A stretch of DNA of 64,000 bases from Bimuria novae-zelandiae CBS 107.79 (GCA_010015655.1 ML976670.1:510611-574610), one strand, 5' to 3'; shown: positions 1-12,077, counted from the stretch's first letter. Numbers and translations: made by a program. The notes: generated by a model not told the origin, from the letters alone.

Positions 1-573
1 ACTAAGGAAAGTAAGGGAGGCACGTTATCGTCAATCAATTAAGGAGCAAGAGGATAAGCAGCAGTAGCTTTAAAAAGCAGAGACAGCAGAGCTAAAGAAG
101 GCAGCTAAGCTATACAAGGAGAAAATCTAGCAAGAAAAGCGTGCAGCGAGAGAGGCAGCGAAGAAGGCAAAGGAAAAGGAGAGAGCTGAAAAGGCAGCTC
201 AGCGCACTGCCCAGAAGTCTGCCGATAACGCTAAAAAGGCTCTACAACTATCCCAAAGGAGTAAGAGAAAAGCTTCTCAGCCATCTCCACAGAGCAGAAA
301 GCGTCAGAAACGTGTTGTTGATGCTACGGATGTTGGGGAGGCCTCAAAGGGCGCATCTGCTGCCCCAACCAAATCCACACGGAGCGGCCGCGACGTCAAG
401 CTTCCAGATAGATTTAAATAGTGCAAATAAATAGCAGCTATCGATTTACTATCCTAGTAGAAAATCTTATAATAATATTGTTTGTGGGTGGTTCTGCAGC
501 CTTATTTCTAATAGAGCGTTTATGGTGTTCGGCGTGCATTGGCTGAATCCGTGCATTGGGTGCACGGACACGT
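1..573 (+). mobile_element. 3' end of a pogo/Fot1-like DNA transposon (cut by window edge)
   Basis: The frame ending at the TAG at 419-421 encodes a lysine/alanine-rich basic tail followed by GRDVKLPDRFK, the usual C-terminus of fungal Fot1/pogo DDE transposases. Upstream codons of this frame contain stops, so the copy is dead. The terminal inverted repeat occupies about 523-573 and ends at a TA (574-575), the expected target dinucleotide. The same 575 bp, protein tail and terminus recur inverted at 46586-47160, so this is a second copy of that family. Only the last quarter of the element lies in the window. Confidence 0.8.
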
Positions 574-1190
574 TATCTTTAGGAATCACCGAATGAATAC
601 ACTAGATGATCGTCTTTGTGCCGTGTGTGGGGATACTCAGATATCTGCTCAGTTTCTACCAGCTGCTCGCTTTTTGCCGGTGCTGAATATCATTCACTTT
701 GCAAATCATTCACTGCACGCTGTCGATTACATTCAGTTCGTACGAGTGCCTGTAAGCACTCAGCGCTCATGCTAAGGAGTTCATGGAGACTTACTACGAC
801 TTCCATCTGCGTTTCTGCCCAGGCAGAATGCCGCTGAGTATCGACATAGCTTCCCCTAGTGTGACATAAGTGACTTCTGATACCCACTGCACTGCGCATA
901 AATGTATTGAATCACTTTGTAGAAGGCAATATAGTACAATCACATCTTCATCGTCACCTCAACGCCTAGATCGACACACCAGACCATTGCGTGCGTTGCC
1001 AGGCCCAGGAAGACAGCCCCTAAAAACACCTGCATCTACAACATCATTGATAGTTGCTTGGGCAGTTTTCTAATCCCTCAAAGTATTTTTCCCGAATCAT
1101 GTTCTATCCCCAAATTCAGTCTCTTAGATCATTAAGTACGCACCATTTCTCTCCACACAATCACCAGATTCTAGCTACCACAAATCTCTC
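574..1190. other. Intergenic, no gene recognised
   Basis: Host-like sequence after the TA flank of the transposon. Only short overlapping open frames without recognisable domains are present. Confidence 0.5.
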
Positions 1191-1649
1191 ATGACACTCG
1201 CATCTCATCTCGCGCCGTCTCCTCCACCTGAGGACCTTCGTCCCCGCGATTCAACACTCGAGAGACCCTCCTAACCACCGGCGGCCACAGCACCAGCTGC
1301 AAAGAGCCTCAGCGTCGGATCCGCAGCCGTCGGTTCGCGGCCAGGCAGCACATCTCACACCCTCCACACGCACCCTTCCAGCCTCCCTCAACCTAACGAA
1401 TCTATCTCAGGTCCCCGCGCGCGCTCCATAACCCTAACCGCTACCAGCCAGCCATTCCCCCCGTCGCCGCTTCTACAGCCACAGCATACTACAAAAACAC
1501 TGCTGTACTCCCCAGAACCGCCCCTCCAGCCAGAACGCACAACACGGTCCTCCTCCCTCCCGTTCCTCACCGCCGGCGACCCTCCCTCCAAATCACACCT
1601 GCTAAACCGCTCCTGTCGTTCAAGCCGCCTCCTATTCCACTCTGTATAA
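1191..1649 (+). CDS. Possible Ser/Pro-rich hypothetical protein (weak)
   Basis: One frame stays open from the ATG at 1191 to the TAA at 1647-1649 except for a single TAA after residue 27. That stop could be removed by an intron running from a weak GTCCCC donor to a CACAG acceptor; the phase would be kept. The product would be a low-complexity Ser/Pro/Thr protein with no recognisable domain. The region is GC-rich and unlike the neighbouring transposon. It may equally be a chance open frame or a decayed gene. Confidence 0.2.
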
Positions 1650-2344
1650 CCGTACACACCCGCCTTTGTGCGAATCCAACGTTACCAGCCCTCGGAGTAC
1701 TATATAATATTTATTTGCGAAAGCTCAGGCAAGAGTCGAACAACGCGCTGTCACAGCGGTAATTTGTGTCGTACGATACCGCAGAGGTGTATGTGGCCTT
1801 CGACAGTGCGGCAGTTCGATTCCCATGGTACCCAAGACGGGCCACGCCCCGGCGAAGTGTCTTATGGAGGGGCAGAAGCCGTCTTTTTTGCACGCGTAGT
1901 AGTCACAGAGGATGGATAAAGTAAGAGCTGTTTTGTTATTACTGGGGTTGGGGCACGATTTGCCGCTGTTAAGGTCGCTGTGCTGGGGCTTTAGAGACGG
2001 CCGGCAAGACCGTGAAGTGTTGCGCGGACGGCTGTACTAATGCTCGTTGAGTGGCTATGTGATGATGTAGTTCTCCTGCGACATCGACGGCCGGTCCGCG
2101 GCATAGGTTCGCCGGGGGAGTGATCAGGAGAGGAGAAGAGAACGCACGCAGCTGCTACGTGGAGGTGCTGATGCAAAGCCACATGCTGGCGATCGTGCAG
2201 GGAGAAATGGTATGTAACCTTCGCACTCATCACCGCTGGCTCTCAGTCTCACATATTGCATCTGGACACGTTTGTGCCCATTGTTCATTTCACAGCTATA
2301 TCCACGCCCCGCCTTCGAGTCCACCAACAACCTAAGCAACCCTC
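1650..2344. other. Intergenic, 3' side of the AA9 gene
   Basis: No open frame here has a recognisable domain. Open frames at 1991-2357 overlap the 3' flank of the AA9 gene in other frames and look like chance. Confidence 0.5.
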
Positions 2345-3161
2345 TCACCCCGTCCAAACAGCCGGCCCCGGAGCCGTATACGACGTCGTACCCTACACAT
2401 TCGTCAGTCTACATCTCACACCACACCCTCCTCCGTTCACTTACATAAATATTAATCTTCAGCCCCGGATCCGTATTCTTATACGCGCCCGGAAAGGCGA
2501 CCAACGGACCCGGGGTCCCACTCCCTCCGCCGGTGACTTTCAACTGCGCACATGAGATATACAGTTGCGCGCCATTAACCGCGCTCGCGCCGTGCAGCGC
2601 AATATGTTCTATTCGGAGGAGATATTCGCCGCTCGGGACGTTCTTGGGAATAGTAACGCTGAACGACGCTTGATTGATAGAGGCCCAGGCCAGCCCGCCG
2701 TTGCTAAAGGAGGGTTTCTCGGTGTAGATCTTGAACCAGACGGCGCCGGCGCCGTCGAAAGTGGCTGCGGTTTCGCCGGCTGGGACCCTGTGTATGCCCC
2801 AGTCAGTCATTTCTCTTTCCCTCTACATCTTCTCCGCTTGGAAGGAGGGTAGAGCATACTTCGCCATATAAAACTGAATCGGGCCCTGGTGGAACACGGC
2901 TTGATTCGCCTTGAACGTCACCGCGCTCCCGGCAACTACGCTCTGAGTGGCCACACCCTTAGTGGATGAAGCGTAGCAGCGCACAAGCGGCGATGAGACA
3001 TCTGTGACCGGGCCGTTAGAGTTGTAGTTATCCGTTTGGCGGACATACTGCCAGGCACTGGAGGAGTCGATGGCGGGGAAGGTGTAGTGTCTAGGCTGGA
3101 GGGCGGCGGCGTTGACGGAGGACGCTGCGACGGCGATGCTGAAGGTGGTGGTGAGCTTCAT
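2345..3161 (-). CDS. AA9 lytic polysaccharide monooxygenase (secreted)
   Basis: Copper-dependent oxidative cleavage of cellulose or hemicellulose outside the cell. Three exons (3161-2860, 2787-2445, 2392-2345) with introns at 2788-2859 and 2393-2444 give 230 residues; both introns are GT..AG and keep the frame. Visible AA9 hallmarks: a signal peptide over residues 1-19, HYTFPAI with candidate His1 at residue 25, SNGPVTDVSS, the second brace histidine H91 in VFHQGP, H166 in IEHIALH, Q175 and Y177 in GAQLYISC, a likely C62-C180 disulfide, and the C-terminal PGAY, NIY and YTAPGPAVW motifs. No CBM1 or linker follows, so this is a single-domain enzyme. Oddity: ALQPR lies between the usual signal cleavage point and His1, so a second cut after Arg24 would be needed to expose the histidine brace. 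Confidence 0.93.
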
Positions 3162-4054
3162 GGTGGCTCGACTGGGGCGCGGTGATCACGGAGGACGAGC
3201 TGTGACGGGGGACGTGGATCTTTTCGTATAAGCCATCATATAGGATCGGGGAATCGAAGGGAGATTCGTGACATGGTTTGGTGGTGTTGTTGCCGCGGCG
3301 GTGTTAGATTGATTTGCCGGTGGGAGTGGCGGAGGAGGATCGTGTATATTAACGCAGATTGCGAAATATTAGGATTTGGGCACGCGGAACCCCACGTTCG
3401 GCTTTTGGACGTTACTGTAATTTGTGTAGCCGACGACGCCCATGCGCGGCCGTGCAGAGCTAGTTGTTGCATGGATAGATAGAATTGCGCGATGCACGGA
3501 CACCTGCGCAAAAGTAGTAGCTCTCAGTTAGCGAAGCTGCAGTCGGAATCGCGATGATTGTGAGCGCGTGCTGGGAAGCATGAGAAACAAGAGAGGGAAA
3601 GAATTTTGGAGTTATGCATGCAGGAAATGTGGAATAACGATGCCACACAATTTGGCCATGGTATAGACAGCTCATATACCCTCTCCCGCCGACGACCGGC
3701 ATGGCAACAAGCAGCTCGTGCTTCGACTCAAGCCGTCTCCCATCCCCAGTGTCGACCTCTTTCGACTGATTCGCGTCTCGATCGCGCTGAGATTCTTCGG
3801 TAGCTGCGCATTCGCGTCTCTCGACGACTTTGGTATGCTGTCGCCGGATTGCTCCCCGTGATACCGCAGGCGATCCTCGGCGAATCGTGGGTACTCTGCG
3901 TGGTCATGGGCACAGCGTTGGCGGCTTGGTGCCACGGCTTTCAGCGTGACTGCGCAAGGCATGTCGAGGTTCTGTGTCTGAAGCAGATGTGCCCATGTCG
4001 CGAGGATCATGCTGCGCGAACTTGTGTCTCACAATTCTGAGATGAAAGACAGCC
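3162..4054. other. Intergenic between AA9 and Nnf1
   Basis: This holds the AA9 upstream region and the 3' side of the Nnf1 gene. No open frame with a recognisable domain or codon pattern was found on either strand. Confidence 0.5.
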
Positions 4055-4770
4055 TCACTTATTCATCTCTGTTTCCAGCTCTCGCATCTCCTTGCTCAGG
4101 CCCTGGACCTCTTCCTGACCCATCATTTGCGCACTTGTCTCCAAATCGTGAATGACGCTTTCAAGACCGTGGACTAGTGCTTCTATTTCGACGCGTTGTG
4201 CAGTAACGGTGGAGAGCAACTGCGCGTTGACTTGCTGGGTTTCGACGAGGCGCGCGTTCATTTTGGCTTGTTGCGTCTCGAGGAAGGGCATCAGATGCAC
4301 AAGGTGGATTTCGGCAGGTTGCAGCGTGTGAGGACTATGCGCCTTGTCAGCCCGAGCGCTCTCCTAGAAGCGCGTGAAGCATGTACTCACGCTATCGGCG
4401 TTTCGACAGGTCCCCCGTTGGCTTCAGCGCGCTTTTTCCGCAATCGCGCATCCTCAATACACTGATCCAAAGAGTTGAGCAGCTGCACAACGTTCTTGTT
4501 TGCCATTATCTCGTCGAAGTTCAGCTTCCAGGTCCGGTGGAGCTGGTTCAGCACCTGGGCTCGCAGGCTTTCGAGCACTTCGGGTGCCTGTTCGGCGGCG
4601 GTAGGAAAGCACGACGCGAAATTGGCGGGAGAGCATTTCTTCAGCGTCGCGTCCACGGCTTGATTGAAGATGTTTATGAGACCTTGGGCGCGCGGGCCGG
4701 GCGCGTCTGCGATGGGCGGCGGAGGGGCGGGGGACGGCGAGCGCGAGTCTGGCTGTGTCGCGGCCGGCAT
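4055..4770 (-). CDS. nnf1: Kinetochore protein Nnf1 (MIND/Mis12 complex subunit)
   Basis: Subunit of the MIND complex that links inner centromere proteins to the Ndc80 and Spc105 microtubule-binding machinery in the nucleus. Two exons, 4770-4391 and 4334-4055, separated by a 56-bp GTGAGT..ATAG intron, give 219 residues. Residues about 28-115 carry the family signature: GLINIFNQAVDATLKKCS, then FASCFP, then a helical stretch with FDEIMANKNVVQLLNSLDQCIEDA. The second exon encodes a coiled coil containing HLMPFLETQQAKMNARL and VEIEALVHGLESVIHDLE, which matches fungal Nnf1. The first 25 residues are Pro/Ser-rich and unstructured. The start is the first ATG in frame. It is divergent from the DUF3433 gene, with about 590 bp between the start codons. 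Confidence 0.85.
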
Positions 4771-5362
4771 CGCTGAAGGAAATCAATAGTGCGCGGAGAA
4801 ATGCTAGCGGAGTGGTGATGTTGGACGCATTCTCTCGCCGTGTTTACAGTCAGCAGGCGGGGGCGCTAGAGCGTCACGTGACCGCGCGTTATCCAGGGCT
4901 CCAGCTCCAAGGTTCGGCCACTCCAATCTCACCACGCGATTCGACTCATAGCAGACTATGTATGTTCAGCCGTTCGGCTCGCAAGCAGAAGTGTCCATGA
5001 TCAAGGCCCACTCGATGAGGCGATCTGGGGAAGGCGGGCTGTGGTCAGAGCTCATGCGCTAAGGCGTCATCAGATTCCCAGGTTCAACACCACTACAACA
5101 ACTTCCAACTAGATGGAGCGGTGCAGGAACAGGGCAGCTCATAGACCAACTCCAAAACACCAATAGAACTCTAATCATCACATCTGTCGCACCAGTGCTT
5201 TCGCTGTGACATGCATGTGATCCGATGGGGTTGGCATCCCAACCTCCTCTGCCAGCCTCCCTCTGCGGCGCTGCCATGGCTGTACAAAATCGACAGCGCA
5301 TCCCGAGGCACACTAATGATGCAACTATTTCGCATATCCACACGTAGTGCTACTTCAGCGAC
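4771..5362. promoter_or_regulatory. Shared upstream region of nnf1 and the DUF3433 gene
   Basis: A 592-bp divergent intergenic region between two outward-facing genes, presumably holding both promoters. No clear TATA box or known operator could be assigned by eye. Confidence 0.4.
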
Positions 5363-8074
5363 ATGAGCCTGGAGACTCCCTTCCAGCTCAAGCACACCAA
5401 CGGTGAGTCTGACAGTGCAAATCCAGCCCACATTCACTAACGATGCCCCGCAGCCAGTCGCCCACGCCTTTCTCACTCGGACTCACAACAGAGCATTGCG
5501 GCGTCCCAAGCTGCTTCCGAGGGCTACTACAGCCTCTCCGAACACTCCTCGAGCGAGAGTGATGGTCGCAAGCCTCGCTATACCACACCGCCTTCTCAAT
5601 ACCGCACGCCCGCAGAGAGTCATGAACAGTTGCACGACTTCAGCGACGCACCGATAGCATCTTTACGAGGAGTGGGTGTGCAACGCCACCCGCCTGCTAC
5701 CCACGACCGCCCCGTGTCCACCATTGCTGAAGAGCGACCCGACACGCAGGCAAGCCGGCAGCGGCCAATGGACTCGGAGTCAATGGCCACCACCCCGGGC
5801 CTGGACACGACACCATACATCCGCTTCGCCATTGACCAGCTCACGCGCGATGAAGAAGTGCGCGGCAGTCGCATGTACCCTCAGGGCCACGAGGATGCCA
5901 CGCACGTGTCGGACGAGGAGCCCGAAGACGAGGCCGACTATCCCGTCGAGCGCATAGTGTCGGACGAGAGCCTCGGCTACATGACCCAGGATGCAAGAAC
6001 GAACCAGAGATTATCCCGTTATATGCCGCCGAGGCAGTCCAGGCAGGCGCCGGATACCAGGGAAGGTGCGACCCCATCGAAACAGCCATACCGACAAAGG
6101 TCCCAAGAGCAACCGCAGAAGGACGTCTTCGTCGCTCACACTGTTCCCCACGCACCATTGAACTTTGTCCCGAGCATCCTGCGCCCCATCTGGTTGCTCT
6201 TCTTCACCTTCCTTTGCTTGCTCATGCTGGCCGCCCTCATCTTCTGCGCTGTATACTCCAACAGGCAGAACGGGATCGGTCTGTGGGATTACAAGGTGTT
6301 CGGCGACAACCGATATTTCGTATTCGAGTACCTGCCGACGCTGCTCGGTGCCTTGGTTCTGCTCTGGCTCATCCAGGTGCAGGTTGCACTTCAACGTGTC
6401 GTGCCCTTCATCGCCATGGCCTCCGACCAGTATCACCAACGATCTGAGGCCGTATTTCTTCCACTCTATCCCTTGCAATTTCTCGCCCCTAGATTGGAGT
6501 ATTTTCGCGCCGGTCAGCCTGTAGTCGGCGTGTGCTTTTTGATATTCTGGCTTTTCCAGTGGACGATACCCCTTCTTGCATCTTCTTTCAACGTACGATA
6601 TGACCTTAATAGACGAGTTTGGCGGTGGCTCGCCGTACAGGGTGTTATTTGGACCGTCGTCGTCCTATACATACTTCTGCTGTTAGCATTGCTTACATTG
6701 GTGGTTTTCCTCCGCAAGGAGACCGGCCTCAAGTGGGATCCTCGCTCCCTGGCCGACATCAACACTTTGCTTGAGCGATCGAACATTACGAACGACTACA
6801 CCGGCGCCGAAACTTTTCAGAAACGGGACTTCGATCGGTTGAAAGGACGATCAGACCGTCTTGGATACTGGACCACAACAAGGCGTTCGAACGACGTCTT
6901 CCACGGCATCGGTGAAGAGGGTGCACCAACTAGGAGGTACTCAATCGAGGATGGACGCATTCGCGAAAAAGGGCCAGAGCGTGCTTACCCAGACGAAGCC
7001 GCTGTCAGGCGGAGTCATCGACCAAGCGACTTCTCCATTCGCATGGATATCCGCAGCCCAAAGGTCCGTCTCAGGTACCTTCCCTGGTGGCTGCGCACCT
7101 CGGCCGTGCTGCTCTGGATCGTCGCTGCCATGGTGCTTCTGATCGCTTTCCTGGCCATAAGCTTCATCAACAATGCCGTCCGGCTAGGGTTCCTCCCGCA
7201 AGTCTTCGCCCGCACCGACGCCGCCGGCTTCTCCGGTTCAAACTTCCTTTACTCCTTCGTCCCTGCGCTGATCGGTCATATTCTATTCCTCGCTATGTTG
7301 ACCTTCGATTACTCCTTCCGCGCACTTCGACCGTACATGTCGCTCTCCTCCAAGGGTGGCGCAACAGCAGAAACCTCCCTCCTCCTCGACTACTCTTCCC
7401 GTCTCCCTCTCTCTGTCACCTTCGCCGCGTTGGAGAACCAGCACTACCAGAATGCTATCCTGTCTATCGTCAGCGTCACTTCTCTCGCCATTCCGATCCT
7501 CGCAGGCGGGTGCTTCTGGACACAGTTCTACCCCAACGAAGACGTCGTTCGTGTCGCGGCTGAACTGCCGGGATACTATGCCCTCTGCTTCTTCCTCGCG
7601 CTATACGCAGTCACCCTCCTGGCCCTCTGGCCCGGCCGTCGCAGAGCCGCGCTGCCGCACCGCAGCACCAGCCTCGCCGAGATCATCAGCTGGGTCTACC
7701 AGAGCCCCATCCTGACCGACCGCGCCTTCAACCGTCCGCAAACCAAGCCCGAGCTTGTGGCGCGCTTAATGGGCTCAGCATACCTGGAGCGCACATGGGC
7801 GCAATCCCTCACCTCGCTCATACGCCCGTCCCGCGACAACCTGCGCGATGAACAGATCAAGAACAAGAGGAATTTGGAGAAAGCGGGCATCGAGACGCGG
7901 AACTCGACGCTCGACCCGGGGAAGTTGCGCTATGGCTTTGGTATCCACGTCGGCCGCGACGGGCTGGAGCATTTGGGCATCGATCGCGTGAGGCGCGGGG
8001 GTGAGCGCTCAGGGCGCGAGCTTGTCATCTGGGAAGAACAGAATCGGAAGAGCTGGGTGGGGTCGACGGCCTGA
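5363..8074 (+). CDS. DUF3433 multi-pass membrane protein
   Basis: Function unknown; fungal family of large integral membrane proteins. Exon 1 (5363-5402, 13 codons plus one base) and exon 2 (5454-8074) are joined across a 51-bp GTGAGT..CGCAG intron to give 886 residues. The first ~250 residues are polar, Ser/Pro-rich and acidic. The domain then occurs twice. Copy one starts near residue 255 with a hydrophobic pair and the motif FVFEYLPTLLGALVLLWLIQ. Copy two starts near residue 550 with LPWWLRTSAVLLWIVAAM and FSGSNFLYSFVPALIGHILF. About eight to ten membrane segments are visible. The start is supported because the tiny first exon is in frame and followed by a consensus donor. It is intact, and base composition is like the other host genes. 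Confidence 0.82.
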
Positions 8075-9135
8075 GCACCGCTCCCCTTCCCAAGTAAAAA
8101 GTTTATAAAAGTTGAAAGAGGTAGACGCGGGTGCACATGGCGAGCGTTCTCGCTACAGTGTTAATACGAAGACGCACGAGCACGAGCATATGGGTAATGG
8201 TCCTTTACGGTTTCACGGTTTTACGGCATTAGAGTTCACGATTCACTTTCAGCGACAGCGTTTACGGTCTTGGGCATGGCGTTATCTTGATGGGCATATA
8301 GATTATGTGCCGCGCAACGTGGAGGAACGAGATAGCTACGCTAGAATAATATGTGTATATGGAGCTATAAGAGTAATGGATTTTCACTCAAACACTCCGT
8401 CACGTCCACTTCATGCTCCTACCATGCATCGTCCTGCTGTCGCGGAGTGTACGTGGACAGCTCGGGTCCTGCGGTACACTTCAGTGTCGTGCCATGCTAC
8501 AGTCATGTTTACGACTTGAATCTGTCATAGCGCGGTACACAGGGCTTCTCTTCGAGAGGCGCCTGCGCTGAAGGCGAAGTGCCAGACGCGCTGCGCAGAC
8601 GCGTTCATTCGAGTAGAAGCCAGCTGCGAAGGAGACCTCGAGCGCGGAATGTGAGCCGAACCTACCTCCTATTCTGCTCAGCTATTTCGTGGAAACATTA
8701 GCAGCTGACGATGGGGTGTGAAAAGCGCGAGGCATCCTGCCAGTCGCGCAACCATTCATGTCCACAAAACAAACAACACAAGCCAGATTTTAGACACCGC
8801 ATTGAAGAACCGTAATGTAAGGTTCATTGTATCATTATGTGTGCTCGCATTCGGCAATTGACCTCAAACTATGTAAGGTGGTTCGCACTACTCCCCGAAC
8901 GCAAAAGGTCCAGTACGGAAGCGCTTGTGTATTAACATACTCATACCGACGTAATCCGGTCGGGTGCATCATAAACTCATGTGACTCATGCCATGCGTGA
9001 CAATCCCAATCCCAATCCCAATCCCAATCCCAATCCCAATCCCATACGCCTAGACCAAAAACCGACGCCGTTTCTCCTCACCATGCATAATCCCGTAGTG
9101 TCCAAACCAAGGTAAGCGCTCTCAAAAGAGGACGA
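8075..9135. other. Intergenic, contains a hexanucleotide repeat
   Basis: About 1 kb between convergent gene ends. Apart from the CAATCC tract at 9001-9042, nothing recognisable; an open frame at 8112-8519 has no domain and unconvincing codon use. Confidence 0.5.
9001..9042. repeat. (CAATCC)7 microsatellite
   Basis: Seven perfect tandem copies of CAATCC, about 90 bp downstream of the stop of the RING-like gene. Likely a length-variable simple repeat. Confidence 0.95.
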
Positions 9136-11341
9136 TCAGTTCTTCTTGAACAGCACTCGGAAGCACTTCGGACAGCCGTCGGGAATCTTCTTATCGTCCT
9201 TCCAGAAGACGTACTCCGGGACCGAGTGGAACGGCACCAGCGGCGGCTTCACACAGCAGCCCTTCAAGTTGCATGCCTTGCGCTTGAGGAAGATGGTCTT
9301 GCCCTCGAACGCAGCAACCACGCGCTCCGCGTCCACGATGTCGTCCTCCTCGTCTTCGTCGTCGTCGGTGCCGCCAACATCCATGTAATCGGAAATGTAC
9401 GGCTGCGCGACCTCGATACCCTTCGCGTCTGCGGACTTCGCGTGCACAGTGGCAACAAGGTGGACGACTTCTGGGCGCACGAGCTGGACTTCCTTCGGGG
9501 CGGAGGTGGGAGTTGGCGGGGTTGTAGAAGGCGTCGTAGAGGGAGTCTTCTGGCTCGCGAGACGGAGCTTCTTGACGGGCGGAGGGCGGCCTGCGGTTAT
9601 GGCTGCGTCGTAGTTGTAGCGCTCATAGGCGTCGTACACCTCCGCGAAAGCATTCGCCAGTCGATCAATGAGGTTTTTCTTACGGTTCTCCTCCGCCTCT
9701 GTGATGATCGTGCAGTTAGTTTTATGTCCTGTGTCGCCCTGGGACGCTAGGTGAGTTGGACGAACGTACCTTTCTCCTTCGCCGCTCTCTTCTTGGCATT
9801 TTTCTGGGCGAGCTTTTTGGCCTGCTGCTCGGCCTGAATTTGGGCTTTCAGTTCGGCCTGTTGCTTGGCCTGTAAAGCAGAGGATGCATCCGCATAATCG
9901 AGCAACTCAGTCTCTTTCGCGAGCGGCTTTTGATGTGAGACTGCAGCATTGGGGTGTACTGTCTGCACAAGTTCAGGAAGCTTCTTGTAGAACGCCGTCT
10001 GAACAAACTGCTGCGGGTTATTCACGAGCTGTGGCAGCCCTCCAGGAGTCTTGAGCACCTGTAGCGTTGTTAGGTTTGATGGACCTCAGATTTAAATATG
10101 TATGACTCACCTTCACCTTCGCCTCCGCTTCTATCTGCTTCTTCGCTTCCGCTTCCTCAGCCTGCTTCTCTTTGTGCTTTGCCACAAGACCGTCCAGTTT
10201 GGACTGGCTGGAGAGCACATCTTGCCAACTGCCCGAGTTGGATGGCTTTTGCTTTTCTTTCTCCTTGATCTTTTGAGCTTCCTGCTCCCATGTTGTTGGG
10301 ACGAAGTCATCCCAAATAACAGGATCAAGGACAGTGGAGGAGAAAGAGGCAGTCGACGCAAGCTGGCTCGTGAGGTTTGATTTCGGGGCTAGGCCGAATG
10401 GCTGTGGAAAGAGATAATTAGTAGGAGAATCAGTGACGTTCAAAGAATTTGCGGGGGCAAGCTGGTTCGCGAAAGGTCCTTGTACGTATCCCGCTGGGGT
10501 CCCTTGAGCAAAAGGGTTATCGATGTCGGTTGGAAGAGGTCCCCAGCCCGGATGGTGTGGCATGAAGTCCTGGCCGTAGTCTCCGAATAGGTTCAGGTTC
10601 TCTTGCGTCGTATTGTCACTGTCAATGACCACAGCATTCTCCACGATGTGAATCTTCTTGGGTTGCGAGCCAGCTTGGCAGAGTATCTCGAAATAGATTC
10701 CATACCTGCAAGTAAATTAGAATCACGACCGACGTCTCTCTAGGCCCCGAGCACCCTAATCTATCCTAGGATACTCAGTACCGGTGCAGAAATATCGGAG
10801 AACTCACCAATCCGTTCCCAATAGCTTAATACCACGCGCATGGGTGCTGCTAGACATCTTGGCCGATGGCGTAGCTTCCCACAGCAGACGCGCGAAGTCC
10901 TTCTCACGGTTGCCTCCAGTAAGTAGCGCGCTTCTATCGATACCTTGCGTGTCGACCTGGAACTAGATTAGCGCATGTATGTTGTAAAAGACCTGCCAGG
11001 CAACTTGCATATGAACTCAGTCGACTTCCCAAATCTGCACCTCGCGAACCGGGCGCGAAAGACAGCGGTACGAGGTCGACCCGGACGGGCTGACGCAAAG
11101 CGAACAGCGTCCGCATACACTGTTCGCCGTACACGTGATGACATCTGAATTGAACTGGCGCTTCCGCGTCGTCCTGGTCAGGATTGCATTCGCCGTACAA
11201 CCTCCAACAGTAGGAGCATTTACGGTCATTCTCTGCCACCAACTCGAGGGGTATCGGTGTAAGACTGTCTAGAAAGTCTTGCTGTGTTGCGAATGTGGCC
11301 TCATCGGCCTGCGGCCCGCGATAGAACTTCTTCGGTGGCAT
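9136..11341 (-). CDS. Multi-exon RING-like/CxxC protein of unknown function
   Basis: I do not recognise the family. The N-terminal exon from 11341 has an incomplete RING-like pattern: C42 and C45 (CSYC), then C67-H68-H69 and C75 (RCHHVYGEQC), with no clear final CPxC pair. The next exon (VDTQGIDRSALL onward) joins across an uncertain intron near 10970-11090. Clear introns follow at 10706-10807, 10059-10110 and 9699-9769; all GT..AG and frame-keeping. The middle is Asn/Pro-rich, then comes a long charged coiled coil (KEKEKQK, KHKEKQAEEAEAKK, QAKKLAQKNAKKRAAKEK). The C-terminus has an acidic patch (DDDEDEEDD) and a second cysteine cluster: CNLKGCC, then CPKC before the stop. It could be a zinc-binding scaffold or a ubiquitin-ligase-like protein. 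The exon 1-2 junction is the weak point of the model. Confidence 0.6.
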
Positions 11342-12077
11342 GGCTATACTGTTCACGTTTATGTCAGTCATGCGCGGCACGTGTGCGGGGGCGGCTGCAA
11401 CGGGTCAAGCGAGACGGGGGTGTTGTTCAAAATGTAGAGACAAGGTGAGTTGGAGTAGCGCGTCGCTGCCAGTCCCACGGTTACACAGGTGCCTGTTTCC
11501 ATGGTCAGCGCGCCAAGGCACGCTAGCCTGATTAGTAAATAGTCATTCACTCCATTGGTCAAAACACAAACGACACAAACGCAAGCCACAAGAAAAAGTT
11601 GATAGAGTTGCTTAGAAACAAAATTGTTCAATATCTCTGTGTATCATAAGCATGTTTTGATGTTTATCTTGCGCGCAGCTGTCAGATTTTCCCGTGTGCG
11701 ACTCACAGTTAGAGCAGGAAATCGGTTGGTGAGACACACGGAATAGATCAAACGAAGTCCTCAGTTACAAAATGAAGTCAGATACAAAACTAAATCTTCT
11801 GAATGTTTATGGAGCTGTCGCTGAAGGCATTATAGAAGTAATCCCACGGAATCACCCAGGTGCCAACTGGACAATGTCATTATACACCCAGGCCAGGATT
11901 CTCTACCTCTGTATCGAATATACATGGTGAAGTTCACCCAGCCTCACCATTTTAGCTGGTACAGGATCAAAGCATTCTAAAATACCACACCAACGCCGTT
12001 GCATTGCTTTATCCTCTAGAAGTGCATGCCATTCTATATCCAGCTACTCCATATCCATAAATTCCACGAAGAAGCAA
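11342..12077. other. Intergenic, no gene recognised
   Basis: Upstream of the RING-like gene and downstream of the broken secreted-protein gene. A/T-richer than the genes, with no domain-bearing open frame. Confidence 0.5.

Noticed and set aside
141..434. 97-residue Arg-rich open frame
   Set aside because: It is out of frame with the transposase tail ending GRDVKLPDRFK at 419-421, which recurs at 46745-46990.
1388..1657. 89-residue minus-strand open frame
   Set aside because: No domain; it lies antisense to the Ser/Pro-rich frame and shares its composition.
8112..8519. 135-residue plus-strand open frame
   Set aside because: No domain, odd codon pattern, and no promoter or intron signals; treated as chance.
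9001..9042. Telomere-like repeat
   Set aside because: The unit is CAATCC, not TTAGGG/CCCTAA; a simple interstitial microsatellite.
9226..9750. 174-residue plus-strand open frame
   Set aside because: Antisense shadow of the RING-like gene's last exon.
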